The notes under the pieces were generated by a model, which was given only the letters and a program-made list of their open reading frames with translations, ran no database searches and was not told the DNA's origin. A DNA stretch of 39,845 nucleotides from Lachnospiraceae bacterium (GTDB taxonomy: Bacteria > Bacillota > Clostridia > Lachnospirales > Lachnospiraceae), in assembly GCA_017613435.1 (NCBI GenBank), contig JAGADU010000001.1:1-39845 (forward strand), given 5' to 3'. Shown here piece after piece: positions 1 through 9,356 of this stretch. The translations under genes were made by a program, and so were the position numbers. Position 1 is the first letter of the stretch; each line of letters opens with the position of its first letter.

Positions 1-2359
1 AACCGTAGAGGAAAATTTCAAGCCACATCATTTTCTTAAAGCCTCTGTTGTCCATTCCGACCGATCTGTACATCGCAAATTCTTTTCTTCTCAAAAGAAC
101 GCCCGTCGAAATCGTATTGATGATATTCGCAATCGTTATTAACGTCAGCAAAATCATAAAACCGTACATCGGAGTGTTTATCGTAAGCGTAACCGCCTCC
201 ATGATAAGAAGCGCCGATTTCACATCGGAAACACTGTAATCGGTATAACCTTCTGCTTCGAAAAGATTATATATGTCGTTGACGACTTTTTCGTGTTCGT
301 CGGTTACCACAGCAAGATCGTAAATTAAAATGTCTTCGGATATGGTCTCTTTTGCGGCCTTGTAATATTCCGAAACCGGAACGAACACCGCTATCGTTCC
401 CGAAGGAACAAGCTTGAAAATATAACTGTTTTTATCGTATTTTACGAAATCAGCTATTTCGACTGCCGGCGGGAATCCTTCCGGGACATCGTAATGAAGG
501 CTTTGAGAAAGAATTCCTTCATTGAAAACCTCTGTCGCGTTTGTTTCGTGGAAAAGCGAATTTAGAAGAACTCCTTTTAAATTGCCCTCGTGATACTTTT
601 GCACATCAAGTTTGTTCTTTTCAAGCAATGCGTCGAAATCTTCGTCTTCGACAAGAACAAGGCAAATCGAATCCACTTCCAGATCGGAATAATCCGGTTT
701 CAGAAAATCTTTGTTAACTATATCGGCATTCGCAAGAGTCAGGCTGTTATCCGAATTCTGTTTATACGAAAACTGTATCATGCCTGCGCTGAACACTTCA
801 TCCACGCCATCGATTTTCAAAATGTCCTCTCTCATTTTTTCGCTCTCTTTATACGAGCATCCCGCCAATACCTGATACGGCATATTGAAATCAAAACTGT
901 TGGCTTTTTTAAGAGAATCGCAAAAATAGCTGATTGTGAGGAACAAAATTATCGATGCCGCGATGGATATCGTAATTATCGTACCTTTTATACCGTTTCT
1001 TTTAATATTTTTGTAAGCAAGTTCGCCTTCGTAACCGAAGATGAGGCGAATCAGAGGGTTGATTCTCAAATGACGCGGCTTTATTCTGATCGTACCGTTT
1101 TGGCGAAGCGCGTCAATCGGCATTATTCTTGCGGCTTTAAATGCCGGAACAAGTACCGAAACGAATATCGTTACCGCCGAAAAAAGTACTATCGCAAAGA
1201 TTACCGCGGGTGAAATATTTACGGGAATGCCTCCCTGCATGCCTTCCGAACCCGCAAGCAGATTGGCTTCGAGCATTTTGCCGCCGAGAAGCAAAAGAGT
1301 GATTTTTGTTCCGAGATACCCGACGAAAATACCGATGGGAATACCGATAAGACCCAATATCAGACCCTCGAAATAAACCGAAAATCTCTTCTGTCTTCCG
1401 GTTGCGCCGACGCTTGAGAGCATTCCGAGATATCGGATTCTCTCGGTAAGCGACATACCGATGGAATTGACTATCAAAACCACGGATGTGACGATTATGA
1501 TTAAAAGGGCAATTCCCATCATTACAAAGAGTGCCTTAAACGCGCCCTGACTTCCGTCGATTGCAAAAACGCTCAAAAGATATTCCGTGTTTAATTCGTA
1601 TTTTGTAATATTCGCTTCTTCCCTTATGCTTTTTATCTGTTTCAACGAGGTGTGATTGCGTTTTTTAAGGCAGATTCTTGCCTCTGCGTATTTGGATTCC
1701 GGGAAAAATCCCCCGTCGATTCCGCAAAGAATATCATAATCCTTTGTCGGCATATTGTCGTGCAAAACGGCAGTTATCGTGCAGTTTTTGACTTCTTTTA
1801 AAACAAAACCTTCATCGGATCTGTACGGTCCTCCGAGGTAGGATTCCTCTCCGTCTTCTTCAATAAAAAACCTGTATCCCTGCTCGAATGAAAGCGTATC
1901 GCCGACCTTTAACGGGAGATTGTTATCCTTCAAAAATGCTTCTTCAACCGCAATTTCATTCGAATTCTCAGGAAATCTCCCATCGTATTCGCATAAAATC
2001 ATTTCGTTAAAATAATCTTCGTCGGCATAAGTGATATTACCGGTTTTGAATCGTTCTTCCGCATCGCTTATAAGACGGACACCGCTTATTTCGGGATTCA
2101 TGTCCCTTATTCCGACATATTCGATTCTCGGATCTTCTTTTAAAATCTTCGCCTGTTCTTCGCTTAATTCGTAAAAAGCCGCCTGAACTTTTCCGTCGGT
2201 TCTCTCTGCAAGAATTCCGAAGAAGCTAAAAAACGAGAATCCGCCGATAAACATTGCACCGATTAAAGCCGTGGACATAACGATTCCCAAAATCGTGACC
2301 ACCGTTCTTTTTATATTGATTGAAATATGTCTTAGCGTGAGTTTGAAAATAATATTCAT
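1..2359 (-). CDS. MacB/FtsX-type ABC transporter permease, C-terminus cut by window edge
   Basis: Membrane subunit of an ABC transporter that works with the ATPase encoded just upstream; the frame stays open from its ATG at 2359 to the left edge (786 codons seen). It opens MNIIFKLTLRHISINIKRT, then one membrane helix and a large extracytoplasmic domain. A first FtsX block follows (three helices, with the cytoplasmic motif SLTERIRYLGMLSSVGAT), then a fifth helix, a second large extracytoplasmic domain, and the start of a second FtsX block (LLRRKEFAMYRSVGMDNRGF). Both blocks carry the family's 'REFAxLRSVG'-like loop. The ATPase stop and this start overlap as TAATG, so translation is coupled. 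Two big external domains differ from textbook BceB, which has one. The likely role is antimicrobial-peptide sensing or detoxification, or lipoprotein/peptide handling, inferred from the adjoining two-component system. Confidence 0.88.
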   Translation of the reverse strand, partial: MNIIFKLTLRHISINIKRTVVTILGIVMSTALIGAMFIGGFSFFSFFGILAERTDGKVQAAFYELSEEQAKILKEDPRIEYVGIRDMNPEISGVRLISDAEERFKTGNITYADEDYFNEMILCEYDGRFPENSNEIAVEEAFLKDNNLPLKVGDTLSFEQGYRFFIEEDGEESYLGGPYRSDEGFVLKEVKNCTITAVLHDNMPTKDYDILCGIDGGFFPESKYAEARICLKKRNHTSLKQIKSIREEANITKYELNTEYLLSVFAIDGSQGAFKALFVMMGIALLIIIVTSVVLIVNSIGMSLTERIRYLGMLSSVGATGRQKRFSVYFEGLILGLIGIPIGIFVGYLGTKITLLLLGGKMLEANLLAGSEGMQGGIPVNISPAVIFAIVLFSAVTIFVSVLVPAFKAARIMPIDALRQNGTIRIKPRHLRINPLIRLIFGYEGELAYKNIKRNGIKGTIITISIAASIILFLTISYFCDSLKKANSFDFNMPYQVLAGCSYKESEKMREDILKIDGVDEVFSAGMIQFSYKQNSDNSLTLANADIVNKDFLKPDYSDLEVDSICLVLVEDEDFDALLEKNKLDVQKYHEGNLKGVLLNSLFHETNATEVFNEGILSQSLHYDVPEGFPPAVEIADFVKYDKNSYIFKLVPSGTIAVFVPVSEYYKAAKETISEDILIYDLAVVTDEHEKVVNDIYNLFEAEGYTDYSVSDVKSALLIMEAVTLTINTPMYGFMILLTLITIANIINTISTGVLLRRKEFAMYRSVGMDNRGFKKMMWLEIFLYG

Positions 2360-3084
2360 TATTCACTCACCTCCGCTCCCGATTCGTTATGATTTTCGGC
2401 TTCCGCGGGATTCTTCGAATCCCTTGTTATTCTGCCGTCTTCGATGGTAATGACCCTGTCGGCGGAAAGTGCAATCCTTTCGTCATGCGTAATGATAATA
2501 ACCGTCTGGTTGTTTTCTTTGTTGAATTTTTTAAGAAGGGAAACTATCTCTTTGCTGTTTTCGGAATCAAGGTTTCCGGTCGGCTCGTCCGCAAGCAGGA
2601 GTGCGGGATGATTCATAAGCGCACGCCCGATGGATACCCTTTGCTGCTGACCGCCCGAGAGCTGGTTCGGAAGATGTTTTACCCTGTCCTTTAAACCGAG
2701 TTTTTCGAGAAGGTCCTTAAGTAATTTTTTGTCGGGTTTCTTTCCGTCGAGAAGAATCGGAAGAGTCATATTTTCCTCTACGTTCAATATCGGTATCAAA
2801 TTGTAAAACTGATAAATCAATCCGATCTGTCTTCTTCTGAAAATCGCCAGTTCCTTTTCGTCGAGTCTGTTTATTTCCGTTCCCGAGATGATAACCTGTC
2901 CCGAGGTTCCTTTATCAACTCCGCCGAGGATGTGAAGAAGTGTCGATTTGCCGCTTCCCGAAGGTCCGACTATCGCCACGAACTCTCCCTGCATAACATC
3001 AAAAGTCACATCTTTGAGAGCATTTACCTGTGTGTCTCCCTTTCCGTAAACCTTACATAAATTTTTGATTTCGAGTATTTTCAT
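2359..3084 (-). CDS. ABC transporter ATP-binding protein (MacB/LolD/BceA type)
   Basis: Cytoplasmic ATPase of 241 aa that powers the adjoining FtsX-type permease. Walker A GPSGSGKS is at residues 40-47, the Q-loop region YQFYNL near 91, signature LSGGQQQR at 142-149, Walker B LLLADEP at 162-168, and the switch histidine in IITHD near 200. The C-terminal tail is acidic. The start follows AAAGGAGC. About 180 bp separates it from the kinase gene, and that gap contains a terminator and a TTACA-N4-TGTAA inverted repeat. The transporter pair therefore probably has its own promoter, activated by the linked response regulator. The family assignment is firm; the substrate is unknown. Confidence 0.93.
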   Translation of the reverse strand: MKILEIKNLCKVYGKGDTQVNALKDVTFDVMQGEFVAIVGPSGSGKSTLLHILGGVDKGTSGQVIISGTEINRLDEKELAIFRRRQIGLIYQFYNLIPILNVEENMTLPILLDGKKPDKKLLKDLLEKLGLKDRVKHLPNQLSGGQQQRVSIGRALMNHPALLLADEPTGNLDSENSKEIVSLLKKFNKENNQTVIIITHDERIALSADRVITIEDGRITRDSKNPAEAENHNESGAEVSE

Positions 3085-3148
3085 TCGCTGCTCCTTTCAA
3101 ATATGTCAAAACGCTTTTCGCTGCGTATTTTTTTCATCTTATGAGCAC

Positions 3149-3203
3149 AGTATATTTTTTCTGTCTTACAAACAGGTGACTTTTTTATTACAGTTTTGTA
3201 ATA
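3149..3203 (-). promoter_or_regulatory. Probable response-regulator site and promoter for the ABC transporter
   Basis: A perfect inverted repeat, TATTACAGTTTTGTAATA (3186-3203), contains TTACA-N4-TGTAA. I recall this form as the site reported for BceR-like regulators. A TATACT -10-like box lies at 3149-3154 with no good -35, as expected for an activated promoter. The repeat is centred about 52 bp upstream of the inferred transcription start. A degenerate second copy (TCACC-N4-TGTAA) lies between them. The repeat and spacing are seen; binding by the linked regulator is inferred. Confidence 0.6.
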
Positions 3204-3216
3204 TTTCTTTTTTCAT

Positions 3217-3250
3217 AAAAAAAAGATGAGGAAAACTTCGTTTCTTCATC
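3217..3250 (-). terminator. Rho-independent terminator after the histidine kinase
   Basis: On the minus strand the GATGA / TCATC outer stem and AAAC / GTTT inner stem (3225-3250) are followed by eight T residues (3224-3217). It lies 15 bp past the kinase stop and separates regulator-kinase transcription from the transporter genes. Confidence 0.75.
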
Positions 3251-3265
3251 CTTTTTGTTTGTTTT

Positions 3266-4261
3266 TTATATTAACGTTTTGAAAAATTTGATAATGAATT
3301 TTGTTCCGGCTCCCTCGCTGCTTTCGACGCTTATTTCGCCCTGCTCGCCCTCTATGATGGATTTTGAAAGCGCAAGCCCTATTCCGACGCTGTCTTTACC
3401 TGCGTTTTTCCCTTTGTAAAAACGTTCGAAAATATGAGGAAGATCGTCTTTTGCTATTCCGCAGCCCGTATCGCGTACGGTTATTTGCGTGAAAATATTG
3501 GTATCAACCGCGGATACCGACAGTTCTCCGCCGTCATCCATATGCTCGATGCAGTTTTTGATGATGTTTTGAATCGCTTCCACGGTCCAGTTTTTATCGC
3601 ATTTTATATTCATTTCGGAAACGTCCGATTTGAAAGATATGTTTCGTAAATCAAACTGTATTTCGAAAGGCTTAACCGCTTCTTCGATAAGCTCGGCCGC
3701 CGAAACTTCCTCGCGTTTTAAATTGATCGTACCGGCATCGAGCTTCGATAATTTCAAAAGAGTCTGTATGAGCCAGTTCATTCTGTTAAGCTGCGAGGAT
3801 TGGGTTTTTAAAAATTCCGTTCTTTTGTTATCGTCTTGCTCGTCCACCAAAAGATCGTTCATTACCATCATTGATGTAAGCGGCGTTTTAAGCTGATGAC
3901 TGATATCCGCGATAGCGGCCGCGAGATTCTTTTTTTCGTCGGATAAAAGTTCTTTCTGGTATTTTAAAGTCGAAGTTGTTTTGTAAATATTCGTCTTTAA
4001 AATCGAAAGCTCTCCCTCCTCCTGATCGAGAATTTCGTTATCGTCGTTTTCCGATAAAACCCTGACAAGATAATCGTTTAATTTATCTATCTTTTCATAT
4101 CTTTTCTTTGTATAAACAATAAATATGACAATAAGAACAAGCCCGGTAAGAAAAACCGCCGCGCCTGTTTTCAATCCCAAAAAAATGCCGGAACAAACCG
4201 CCGTAATCAATGTGACTGCAGCGCCCGCTATTATCATGTTTCGAAATTCCCGGTTCTTCAT
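3266..4261 (-). CDS. Intramembrane-sensing histidine kinase (BceS-like)
   Basis: Sensor kinase of 331 aa. Two membrane helices (about residues 8-28 and 34-50) are joined by only a few residues, so there is no external sensor domain; this is the layout of intramembrane-sensing kinases that read out a partner ABC transporter. The H-box ISHQLKTPLTS has the phospho-acceptor His at 122. The N-box (IIKNCIEH), G1 (DTGCGIA), F-box (FERFYKG) and G2 (GIGLALSKSI) of the HATPase domain are all present. It starts 11 bp after the response-regulator stop and ends in a terminator. It is expected to phosphorylate the upstream-encoded regulator. The ligand cannot be read from sequence. Confidence 0.93.
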   Translation of the reverse strand: MKNREFRNMIIAGAAVTLITAVCSGIFLGLKTGAAVFLTGLVLIVIFIVYTKKRYEKIDKLNDYLVRVLSENDDNEILDQEEGELSILKTNIYKTTSTLKYQKELLSDEKKNLAAAIADISHQLKTPLTSMMVMNDLLVDEQDDNKRTEFLKTQSSQLNRMNWLIQTLLKLSKLDAGTINLKREEVSAAELIEEAVKPFEIQFDLRNISFKSDVSEMNIKCDKNWTVEAIQNIIKNCIEHMDDGGELSVSAVDTNIFTQITVRDTGCGIAKDDLPHIFERFYKGKNAGKDSVGIGLALSKSIIEGEQGEISVESSEGAGTKFIIKFFKTLI

Positions 4262-4272
4262 GATTCAGCCTC

Positions 4273-4983
4273 TTATTTATCCACAATATATCCCATTCCG
4301 CGAACCGTTTTTATGATTTTCGGGTCGGAAGGGTCTTTTTCAATCTTGTCGCGAAGTCTCTTTATATAAACCGTGAGCGTGTTGTCGTTGACGAAATCTC
4401 CGCTTATGTCCCACATATCCGAAAGGAGCTGGTTTCTTGTAAGCACCACGCCCCTGTTGTTGCAAAAGGTCAGCAAAAGTCTGTACTCGAGTGCCGTAAG
4501 CTCAACGCTTTCTTCTTTGCCGGAAGCCTCGTCCTTTACGGTAACTTTGGCTTCGTTTGTATAAATGCAAAGATTGCCGAGACGCTCGATGCCCGATTGC
4601 GAATCCGCACTGCCGGCTTCGCCCTTTCCGGCTCTTCTTAAAACGCTTTTGATTCTTGCCATAAGCTCATTGACCCTGAAAGGCTTGCAGATGTAATCGT
4701 CGGCCCCGAGTTCGAGTCCCATTACGACATTGACTTCCGCATCCGCCGCCGTCAGAAAAATAACCGGAATGTCTTCCGATTCCTTTAAATATCCGCAGAT
4801 GTCGTATCCGCTTCCGTCGGGAAGATTGATATCCAGAATGCTTATGTCGTATTCGTTGGTCTTCCACGCGGATTTTGCCTCGGCAAAAGTTCTTACATGC
4901 GTTACGTCATAGCCTTCTTTTTCAAGGGAATATTTAAGTCCCATGCCTATCGCATCATCGTCTTCAAGCAAAAAAACTTTCAT
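4273..4983 (-). CDS. OmpR/PhoB-family response regulator (BceR-like)
   Basis: DNA-binding regulator of 236 aa. The receiver domain (1-118) has the acidic pocket EDDD at 7-10, phospho-acceptor Asp51 (ISILDINLP), the switch Thr in FLTAAD and Lys100 (YICKPF). The C-terminal winged helix (about 135-235) has the expected LTALEYRLL and TVYIKRLRDKIE elements. First gene of the regulator-kinase pair, upstream of the kinase by 11 bp. It likely binds the TTACA-N4-TGTAA repeat before the transporter genes. The order regulator, kinase, ATPase, permease matches bceRSAB loci. The family is certain; the stimulus is unknown. Confidence 0.95.
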   Translation of the reverse strand: MKVFLLEDDDAIGMGLKYSLEKEGYDVTHVRTFAEAKSAWKTNEYDISILDINLPDGSGYDICGYLKESEDIPVIFLTAADAEVNVVMGLELGADDYICKPFRVNELMARIKSVLRRAGKGEAGSADSQSGIERLGNLCIYTNEAKVTVKDEASGKEESVELTALEYRLLLTFCNNRGVVLTRNQLLSDMWDISGDFVNDNTLTVYIKRLRDKIEKDPSDPKIIKTVRGMGYIVDK

Positions 4984-5139
4984 AAAATAACCTCAAAAAT
5001 TATCAGGAAAATACTTAGTCCTTTTTTATTTTATCAAAACAGATCAAATTTTTACAGAGCGCAAAAAAACGTATTTTTTCCGAAAAGGGTTTTCCTTACG
5101 CCCCGATTATAGTAATGTTATATCGAAAAGAGGAGAAAT

Positions 5140-5835
5140 ATGAGTTTTATAATTTCGGGAGATACCCACGGAACGCTTGATATTAAAAAAGTCACGGATT
5201 TCTTTGAAGGGAAAGAGGGCAATTTTACAAAAGAGGATTATCTGATTATTCTCGGAGATGTCGGCGTATGCGCTTTTTTGGAAGAGGATGAAAAAGAAAC
5301 CCGCAATATCCTTCGAAATCTTCCGGTTACCGTTCTTTTTATCGACGGCAATCATGAGCATTTCCCGCATCTTTTCGCCTATCCCGAGGAAATCTGGAAC
5401 GGCGGCAAAATCCACAGGATCGAAAAAGACATAATCCATCTTATGCGCGGTCAGATCTTCGATATTAACGGTACGAAATTCTTCACTTTCGGCGGTGCGT
5501 ACAGCGTTGACAAATGGTGCAGAAAGGAAGGATTCTCGTGGTTTGCGCAAGAACTTCCTTGCAGGGCGGAATACGAAAAAGGGTGGTACAATCTCGAGAG
5601 CGCCGATTTTAAGGTCGATTATATCCTCTCGCATACGGCTCCCGCTAACGTGGCTGAGAAAATGTGTTACGGCGAACTCTCAAACGGAGAATACGAACTC
5701 AGACGCTTTCTTCAGAGAGTGGCCAAGAATTCCGATTTTAAAGCCTGGTATTTCGGACATTTCCATGAGGATTACGAAATTGATGATAAATACTTTTGCC
5801 TTTTTAACAGGATAAAAGTTTTGGAAAACAAATAA
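5140..5835 (+). CDS. Calcineurin-like metallophosphoesterase
   Basis: Cytosolic two-metal phosphoesterase of 231 aa, one of only three plus-strand genes here. All family motifs are in order: D8-x-H10 (ISGDTHG), GDVG, GNHEH, a mid-domain His (ILSHTAP) and GHFHED near the C-terminus. The full motif set predicts hydrolysis of a phosphomono- or diester; the substrate is not deducible. The ATG at 5140 follows AAGAGGAGAAAT, a strong ribosome site. It diverges from the two-component operon and faces the trp operon across a shared bidirectional terminator. No convincing promoter hexamers were found in the 156-bp divergent gap. Confidence 0.88.
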   Translation: MSFIISGDTHGTLDIKKVTDFFEGKEGNFTKEDYLIILGDVGVCAFLEEDEKETRNILRNLPVTVLFIDGNHEHFPHLFAYPEEIWNGGKIHRIEKDIIHLMRGQIFDINGTKFFTFGGAYSVDKWCRKEGFSWFAQELPCRAEYEKGWYNLESADFKVDYILSHTAPANVAEKMCYGELSNGEYELRRFLQRVAKNSDFKAWYFGHFHEDYEIDDKYFCLFNRIKVLENK

Positions 5836-5853
5836 AAACAAATTTTTTGAATT

Positions 5854-5885
5854 AAAAAAGCCCGATTTGCATCGGGCATTTTTTT
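5854..5885. terminator. Bidirectional terminator between phosphoesterase and trpA
   Basis: The 7-bp stem GCCCGAT / ATCGGGC (5860-5866 and 5871-5877) has a TTGC loop. An A-run (5854-5859) lies on one side and a T-run (5879-5885) on the other, so it can end transcripts from both converging units. Confidence 0.9.
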
Positions 5886-6651
5886 ATATCGCATCAACCA
5901 TGGATTTAACGTATTCTCCGACATATTTAGGAGATTCTTTTTTGTATTTTTCCATAATCTTGATAATCGCCGAACCCACGATGGCACCGTCCGAAACCGA
6001 AGCCATTTTCTTTGCCTGCTCGGGTGTCGAAATACCGAATCCTATGGCGCAGGGAACGGTTGTGTTCTCTCTTATTATCTTTACGATGGATTCAAGATCC
6101 GTATTGATCTCCGTTCTCGTACCCGTAACTCCGAGACTTGAAACAAGATAAATGAATCCTTCCGCTTCTTTTGCAATCATCGCGATACGGTCCTTTGAAG
6201 TGGGTGCGATAAGCGAGATTAAATCAACATTGTATCTGTGGCAGTCTTCCAGGAATTCTTCTTTTTCTTCAAAAGGAAGATCCGGTAAGATGATTCCGTC
6301 GATACCGACTTCGCTGCATTTCTTAAAGAATCTGTCCGATCCGTATGAAAAGACCACATTCGCATATGTCATGAAAACCATCGGAACCGTTACGTCTTTT
6401 CTTAAATCCTTTACGAGATCGAAAATCTTATCGGTTGTTACGCCGCCTGTCAACGCACGTAAATTTGCTCCCTGAATAACGGGACCTTCTGCGGTCGGAT
6501 CCGAAAAAGGAATGCCCAATTCCACAAGGGATGCTCCGTTAGCCACGGCTTCGCGGACAATTTTCGCGGTCGTTTCAAGGTCGGGATCCCCGCATGTGAT
6601 AAAAGGGATAAATGCTTTTTTATTTTCGAATGCTTTTGAAATATTACTCAT
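5884..6651 (-). CDS. trpA: Tryptophan synthase alpha chain
   Basis: Cleaves indole-3-glycerol phosphate to indole and glyceraldehyde 3-phosphate, channelling indole to TrpB. The start at 6651 ([10 protein letters not shown], 255 aa) is preferred over an in-frame ATG at 6687 because GGGAGG sits just ahead of it and the family begins there. It overlaps the trpB end by 8 bp. Catalytic Glu44 is in [10 protein letters not shown]; the second catalytic acid, normally Asp in 'ADGP', is Glu55 here (TAEGP). The phosphate-binding loop (FGISTPEQ) is near 209. Last gene of the operon, followed by a terminator overlapping its stop. Confidence 0.96.
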   Translation of the reverse strand: MSNISKAFENKKAFIPFITCGDPDLETTAKIVREAVANGASLVELGIPFSDPTAEGPVIQGANLRALTGGVTTDKIFDLVKDLRKDVTVPMVFMTYANVVFSYGSDRFFKKCSEVGIDGIILPDLPFEEKEEFLEDCHRYNVDLISLIAPTSKDRIAMIAKEAEGFIYLVSSLGVTGTRTEINTDLESIVKIIRENTTVPCAIGFGISTPEQAKKMASVSDGAIVGSAIIKIMEKYKKESPKYVGEYVKSMVDAI

Positions 6652-8500
6652 TGATATCCTCCCCTCTGTAACGGGCGATTGCCGCACAGTCCTTGTCTCC
6701 CCTGCCGGAAACGGTAATAACGATTATTTTGTCCTTATCCATTTCGGGAGCGATTTTTATAGCGTGTGCGATAGCATGCGCGGACTCGATTGCGGGAATG
6801 ATACCCTCGGTCTTTGCAAGATATTCGAATGCGCAAACCGCTTCTTCATCGGTAACCGGAACATATTCGGCTCTTCCGATATCGTGAAGATATGCATGTT
6901 CGGGGCCTATGCCGGGATAATCGAGGCCCGCCGAAATCGAATAAACGGGAGCTATCTGACCGTATTCGTCCTGACAGAAATATGATTTCATGCCGTGGAA
7001 GATTCCGAGCTTTCCGGTTGCAACCGTTGCGGCGGTTTCGTATGTGTCAACACCGCGTCCCGCTGCCTCGCAGCCGATAAGCCTTACTTCCCTGTCGTTT
7101 ATGAAATTGTAGAAAGTTCCGATTGCGTTCGAACCGCCGCCGACACATGCTAAAACCGCATCGGGAAGACGTCCTTCTTTTTCAAGAATCTGCTCCTTGA
7201 TTTCCTTGGAAATAACAGCCTGGAAATCACGAACGATTGTGGGGAAGGGATGGGGACCCATAACCGAGCCGAGGCAGTAATGCGTATCGTCGATTCTCTT
7301 GGTCCATTCTCTCATGGCTTCCGACACCGCATCCTTAAGTGTTGCGGTTCCCGTCGTAACGGGAATGACTTCGGCCCCGAGAAGCCGCATTCTGTATACG
7401 TTCAAAGCCTGGCGCTTTGTATCTTCCTCACCCATGAATACCACGCATTCCATGCCCATGAGAGCTGCTGCCGTAGCGGTTGCAACACCGTGCTGACCGG
7501 CGCCGGTTTCAGCGATAAGACGTGTCTTTCCCATTTTCTTTGCAAGAAGCGCCTGACCCAGAACATTGTTGATTTTATGAGCGCCCGTGTGATTTAAATC
7601 TTCTCTTTTAAGATAGATTTTCGCACCGCCCAAATCCTTGGTCATTTTTTCCGCAAAATATAGTCTTGAAGGTCTTCCGCCGTATTCGTTTAAAAGTTCG
7701 GTAAGTTCGCGGTTAAATTCGGGATCGTCCTTGTAATGATTGTATGCTTCTTCAAGTTCTTTTACCGCATTCATCAGTGTTTCGGGAATGTACTGTCCGC
7801 CGTGAATTCCGAATCTTCCGTTTTTTGAATCGTTATTGTTCATCTTGGTTCCTTTCATTTCTCTTATGGAAAATTTATCCTGGAAACTGTGAATATTATC
7901 GTTTTTATCTCTTACGATTTTAACAAATGTTCTCATCTTTTGGGGATCTTTTATTTTGTCCGTCTCGATTCCCGAACTCACATCGACCGCAAAAGGACTG
8001 ACTTCGTCCAAAGCATTTAAGACATTGTCGGGATCGAGTCCGCCCGCAAGGAAATACGGTCTTTTGATTTCCCTTAACAGGCTTCTGTCCAAAAGTTTTC
8101 CGTCTCCCGCTCCCGAATCAAGCAATACGTAATCGGCGCCCGATTCGTTTACAAAAGCGGCATCTTCTGCGGATTTTATCATGAAAGCCTTGATAACGGG
8201 CTTTCCCGTAAGCTCCCGCAGTTTGGAAATATATTCTTCGTCCTCGCTTCCGTGAAGCTGTGCGATATCAACGGTTCCTTCTTTTAAAAGATTCGCCACC
8301 GTATCAATCTCTTCGTCCACGAAAACCCCGACCGCTTTGATTGCGGGATCAAGCTTCTTTTTCAAATCGGCCGCCTTTTCAAAAGAAACATTTCTGATGC
8401 TTTTTTCAAAAAACACGAATCCGATATAATCCGGCTTTATCTCATTGGCTGTTTCGATGTCTTCGAAACGCGAGAGTCCGCAAAGTTTTATCTTTGTCAT
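6644..8500 (-). CDS. trpFB: Fused phosphoribosylanthranilate isomerase - tryptophan synthase beta chain
   Basis: One 618-codon frame covers two pathway enzymes. Residues 1 to about 203 are TrpF (Amadori rearrangement of phosphoribosylanthranilate), with catalytic Cys7 (KLCGLS) and Asp128 (VLLDSGAG). Residues 220-618 are TrpB (PLP-dependent condensation of indole with serine), with the PLP lysine in HTGAHKINN and the phosphate loop GGGSNAIG. The short linker (about 204-219) encodes MKGTKM, and its DNA holds GAAAGGAA five bases before the ATG for Met220 (7843), so free TrpB may also be made. It overlaps trpC by ATGA and trpA by 8 bp. The fusion is direct from sequence; the internal start is inferred. 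Confidence 0.95.
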   Translation of the reverse strand: MTKIKLCGLSRFEDIETANEIKPDYIGFVFFEKSIRNVSFEKAADLKKKLDPAIKAVGVFVDEEIDTVANLLKEGTVDIAQLHGSEDEEYISKLRELTGKPVIKAFMIKSAEDAAFVNESGADYVLLDSGAGDGKLLDRSLLREIKRPYFLAGGLDPDNVLNALDEVSPFAVDVSSGIETDKIKDPQKMRTFVKIVRDKNDNIHSFQDKFSIREMKGTKMNNNDSKNGRFGIHGGQYIPETLMNAVKELEEAYNHYKDDPEFNRELTELLNEYGGRPSRLYFAEKMTKDLGGAKIYLKREDLNHTGAHKINNVLGQALLAKKMGKTRLIAETGAGQHGVATATAAALMGMECVVFMGEEDTKRQALNVYRMRLLGAEVIPVTTGTATLKDAVSEAMREWTKRIDDTHYCLGSVMGPHPFPTIVRDFQAVISKEIKEQILEKEGRLPDAVLACVGGGSNAIGTFYNFINDREVRLIGCEAAGRGVDTYETAATVATGKLGIFHGMKSYFCQDEYGQIAPVYSISAGLDYPGIGPEHAYLHDIGRAEYVPVTDEEAVCAFEYLAKTEGIIPAIESAHAIAHAIKIAPEMDKDKIIVITVSGRGDKDCAAIARYRGEDINE

Positions 8501-9291
8501 AACGCACTCCTTAAAATTTCAAGTGCCTCCCTCTTGTCGGCCGCACGCATTACGGTCTCTCCGATAAGAACCGCATCCGCACCCGCTCTTCTTATGTTTG
8601 CGATATCTTCGGGTGTTTTAAATCCGCTTTCCGATACGAATATCCTGTCGGAAGGAATGAGTTCGCGAAGCTTCCTGCTGTTGTTCGAATCTACCGTAAA
8701 ATCCTTGAGGTTTCTGTTGTTTACACCGATTATTCCGGCATTTGCTTCAACCGCCGTATTTACTTCTTTTTCATCATGTGCCTCCACTATGGCGGAGAGT
8801 CCGAGTTCGTTGCAAATGCCCAGGTATTCCTCGATCTGTGCTTTCGAAAGGATGGAACATATGAGCAGTACCGCCGATGCGCCGAGTACTCTAGCCTCGT
8901 AAATCATGTATTCGTTAACCGTAAAATCTTTTCTCAGACACGGTATCTTAACTTCCCTTGCGATTTCCGCAAGATATTCGTTTTTGCCCAAAAACCACTT
9001 GGGTTCCGTCAATACCGAAATGCAGTCGGCGCCTGCCGCCTCGTATTCCTTTGCTATGGAAAGGTAAGGAAATTCGGGAGCTATGAGACCCTTTGAAGGA
9101 GATGCTTTTTTGCATTCGAGAATGAAGGACAAGCCGTCTTTTCGAAGTGCTTTTTCAAAAGCAAAATCCCCCTTTTTCAAATCGAGGGCCATTTTTTTCA
9201 TATCAGACGCACTAATGTTTCTTTTGGCTTCCTCGGTGCGTTCTTTTGCGTAATTCGCCAATTTATCAAGAATTGTTTCTGTTTTTTCCAT
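8497..9291 (-). CDS. trpC: Indole-3-glycerol phosphate synthase
   Basis: Closes the ring of carboxyphenylamino-deoxyribulose phosphate to indole-3-glycerol phosphate. A 264-aa TIM barrel with [13 protein letters not shown] (catalytic Lys and substrate loop), [28 protein letters not shown] (catalytic Lys), [21 protein letters not shown] and the C-terminal phosphate site GADAVLIGE. It begins 65 bp after trpD and ends in a TTATGA overlap with trpF. The ribosome site before its ATG is weak (AGAGA), so expression may depend on readthrough from upstream translation. Confidence 0.97.
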   Translation of the reverse strand: MEKTETILDKLANYAKERTEEAKRNISASDMKKMALDLKKGDFAFEKALRKDGLSFILECKKASPSKGLIAPEFPYLSIAKEYEAAGADCISVLTEPKWFLGKNEYLAEIAREVKIPCLRKDFTVNEYMIYEARVLGASAVLLICSILSKAQIEEYLGICNELGLSAIVEAHDEKEVNTAVEANAGIIGVNNRNLKDFTVDSNNSRKLRELIPSDRIFVSESGFKTPEDIANIRRAGADAVLIGETVMRAADKREALEILRSAL

Positions 9292-9356
9292 ATCCGATAA
9301 TCTCTTTTAATCCGTATAACCGTATACTTAAAAGTCTGTTTTTCTTTTAAGGATGC

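Noticed and set aside
590..1213. 207-aa plus-strand ORF
   Set aside because: It lies wholly inside the permease gene on the other strand, has Arg/Lys/Tyr-rich low-complexity composition and no ribosome site.
5107..5634. 175-aa minus-strand ORF
   Set aside because: Antisense to the intact metallophosphoesterase, which has all its family motifs and a strong ribosome site.
5884..6687. Longer trpA start at 6687
   Set aside because: No ribosome site; GGGAGG precedes the ATG at 6651, and the family N-terminus begins there.
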